Source of the DNA: Subsaxibacter sp. CAU 1640
GTDB taxonomy: Bacteria > Bacteroidota > Bacteroidia > Flavobacteriales > Flavobacteriaceae
Assembly (NCBI RefSeq): GCF_023156585.1
Contig: NZ_JALNMI010000004.1
Location: 158,407 to 222,406, forward strand
Length of the DNA stretch: 64,000 bases
Reading direction: 5' to 3'
Shown here piece after piece: positions 63,036 to 64,000 of this stretch. The stretch's first letter is position 1. Each line of letters opens with the position of its first letter. The notes beneath the pieces were generated by a model. The model ran no database searches, was not told the origin of the DNA, and was given only the letters and a program-made list of their open reading frames with translations. Position numbers and translations under genes: made by a program.

Positions 63036-63141
63036 TACTCACAACAATGGCTATAATTCATTGCGGTTGAATTCCTTATCGGAATTCAACCGCAAATTTG
63101 CTATCTTCGGTGCACGGCAGACATAAGCCAGAACGTAAATG
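63036..63141 (+). repeat. Degenerate attC-like site closing the array
   Basis: Left box TACTCACAAC and inner arm GGCTATAATTC are present, and the central hairpin GGTTGAATTCC-TTATC-GGAATTCAACC is the longest of the set (11-bp arms). The right side (GACATAAGCCAGAACGTAAATG) has lost the ACCGTT boundary, so this site is probably inactive or marks the array end. Confidence 0.6.
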
Positions 63142-63255
63142 CTTCTAAAATACGTCAAATGTCGTATTGTACAAAGCGTACTCCTCTCCTACTTTTACAG
63201 CTTAATTCTAAAACATTAAGCCATCAAATCATTTTCTAACATTCTAGACCAGCAA

Positions 63256-63852
63256 TTGCAAAACTATCGTAAGTGGGACTTTTTGGTCTTTACGCTTCTC
63301 ACGTTGTTGGCAGTGCTAAATGGGCAAACCACAGTATTTTACATTATTTATTTCTTTTGGTGGAATGAATTGGCCCGTATCATCATCGACACGTTTATGT
63401 ACAAACGCAACCCTAATGCTAAACAAGATGGAAAACGCATGCTTCTGTTGGCACCACTGGGTCAAATGTTCATTTATTTTGTATTCATTGTGGTCTTTTT
63501 TGGCTTTATGCTCAATTGGGATAACACGCACATTACCATGATCAATATACAGGTCTTGGGGTTCAATAATTGGTTTTTTAATCTGAATTTGTTGTTTGTA
63601 ATTGCGGAACGTATTTACATACATAAAACACATCAGCCGGTAGATGTTTCATTGGGTATTTTTACACCACCCATGATTGTTTTGCACGTATCCATCATTG
63701 TGGGTGGTGTATTGATGTTTTTTGTTGTCAAGAACTTTCCAGATACCTTCACACCAAATAATCTCTGGGGTTCGGTAATAATAATCTTGCCGTTTTTGGG
63801 TTTCAAAATGTTGATGAACTGGTGGATGGAGCCTGTAAAAAAGGTTTATTAA
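63256..63852 (+). CDS. Multi-pass membrane protein (DUF6498-like)
   Basis: About 198 residues from TTG 63256; no in-frame ATG exists between the upstream stop and this point. Six hydrophobic segments, starting FLVFTLLTLLAVLNGQTTVFYIIYFFWWNELARIIIDT and including MFIYFVFIVVFFGFML and MIVLHVSIIVGGVLMFFVV. The central pattern and length suggest DUF6498, not certain. Not cassette-like: the upstream gap is long and no GTT box matches a downstream box. Confidence 0.72.
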   Translation: MQNYRKWDFLVFTLLTLLAVLNGQTTVFYIIYFFWWNELARIIIDTFMYKRNPNAKQDGKRMLLLAPLGQMFIYFVFIVVFFGFMLNWDNTHITMINIQVLGFNNWFFNLNLLFVIAERIYIHKTHQPVDVSLGIFTPPMIVLHVSIIVGGVLMFFVVKNFPDTFTPNNLWGSVIIILPFLGFKMLMNWWMEPVKKVY

Positions 63853-63968
63853 GCTTAATAATATACTGACAAGAAAATGTTTTATTAAAGCAATTTATAA
63901 TGACATTTACATATAAAACAATCAAAAATTGATTAACTTAAGACTTTTGACATCTAAAGTAATAAGTT

Positions 63969-64000
63969 ATGAACACTCCAGATTTCAGTAAACTCCGTTG
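63969..64000 (+). CDS. Start of a further gene (partial)
   Basis: ATG at 63969 begins MNTPDFSKLR and runs off the window. The preceding gap is AT-rich. Too short to identify. Confidence 0.35.
   Translation, partial: MNTPDFSKLR

Larger units (their letters stand above)
59802..63135 (+). mobile_element. Integron-like array of five gene cassettes (no integrase in window)
   Basis: Five same-strand units abut at GTT boundaries: about 59802-60537, 60538-61142, 61143-61868, 61869-62510 and 62511-63135. Every unit begins with a GTT(N7) box and ends, just after its ORF, with the reverse complement of its own box: GTTGTACACA/TGTGTACAAC, GTTGTGCATA/TATGCACAAC, GTTGGCAATA/TATTGCCAAC, GTTGTGAGTA/TACTCACAAC, and GTCAGCAAAT/ATTTGCTAAC (one mismatch). 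Between the AAC box and the next GTT lies a folded spacer with inner arms (GTATAA.../...TTATAC). This is the arrangement of attC sites and integron cassettes, including very short 5' leaders. No intI gene is visible; the array may be a CALIN or use another recombinase. Confidence 0.75.

Overview
The window is a 64 kb piece of a low-GC chromosome from a member of the Bacteroidota, most likely a marine or psychrotolerant Flavobacteriaceae species. Supporting signs are Bacteroidota-type promoters (-7 box TAnnTTTG, with TTTG near -33), scarce Shine-Dalgarno sequences, a carboxypeptidase-like TonB receptor, a DUF5916/CBM9 outer-membrane protein, and a topoisomerase IV operon of flavobacterial style. 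I saw no rRNA, tRNA, CRISPR array or complete insertion sequence. All function calls rest on reading the sequence; no database search was run.

Region 1 (1-1537) is the N-terminal part of a secreted pectate-lyase-like protein on the minus strand, cut by the window edge. Region 2 (2092-25770) is a large exopolysaccharide/O-antigen locus, almost all on the plus strand. It encodes a GT2, a Wzx-type flippase, four GT4 enzymes, a Wzy/WaaL-type polymerase, two AsnB-type amidotransferases, a cupin/JmjC-type hydroxylase, an initiating sugar-phosphate transferase, an ATP-grasp ligase, a FemAB/BioF2-like acyltransferase (minus strand), a NodB-type deacetylase, a DegT aminotransferase plus a PglF-type 4,6-dehydratase, and a Wza-like/Wzc-like export pair. 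Together these would make a nucleotide-activated amino sugar, assemble and decorate a repeat unit, flip, polymerise and export it.

Region 3 (25776-59744) is mostly housekeeping: proline dehydrogenase, aroB, DinB, an Lrp regulator, an M14 peptidase divergent from an HTH regulator, parC/parE, a lipoprotein metallopeptidase, a Gfo/Idh/MocA protein, a sterol desaturase/TetR divergent pair, ychF, a 2x[4Fe-4S] ferredoxin, acyl-CoA reductase, serC and a partner dehydrogenase, a His-rich protein plus TonB receptor pair, folE, a DUF5916 protein, a LolD-like ATPase and a TPM-domain protein. Three intergenic gaps here (37190-37483, 38981-39253, 58390-58620) each hold a tandem array with a period of exactly 21 bp but a different sequence.

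Region 4 (59763-63141) is the most unusual part. Five small same-strand units lie head to tail, separated by imperfect palindromes of about 105-170 bp. Each unit is bounded by its own private terminal inverted repeat of about 10-13 bp beginning GTT and ending AAC. That pairing is the signature of integron-type gene cassettes (R'/R'' core boxes of attC sites), yet no integrase is present in the window. One cassette gene, an LRR protein, is broken by an in-frame stop. A small membrane-protein gene and the first codons of a further gene close the window.
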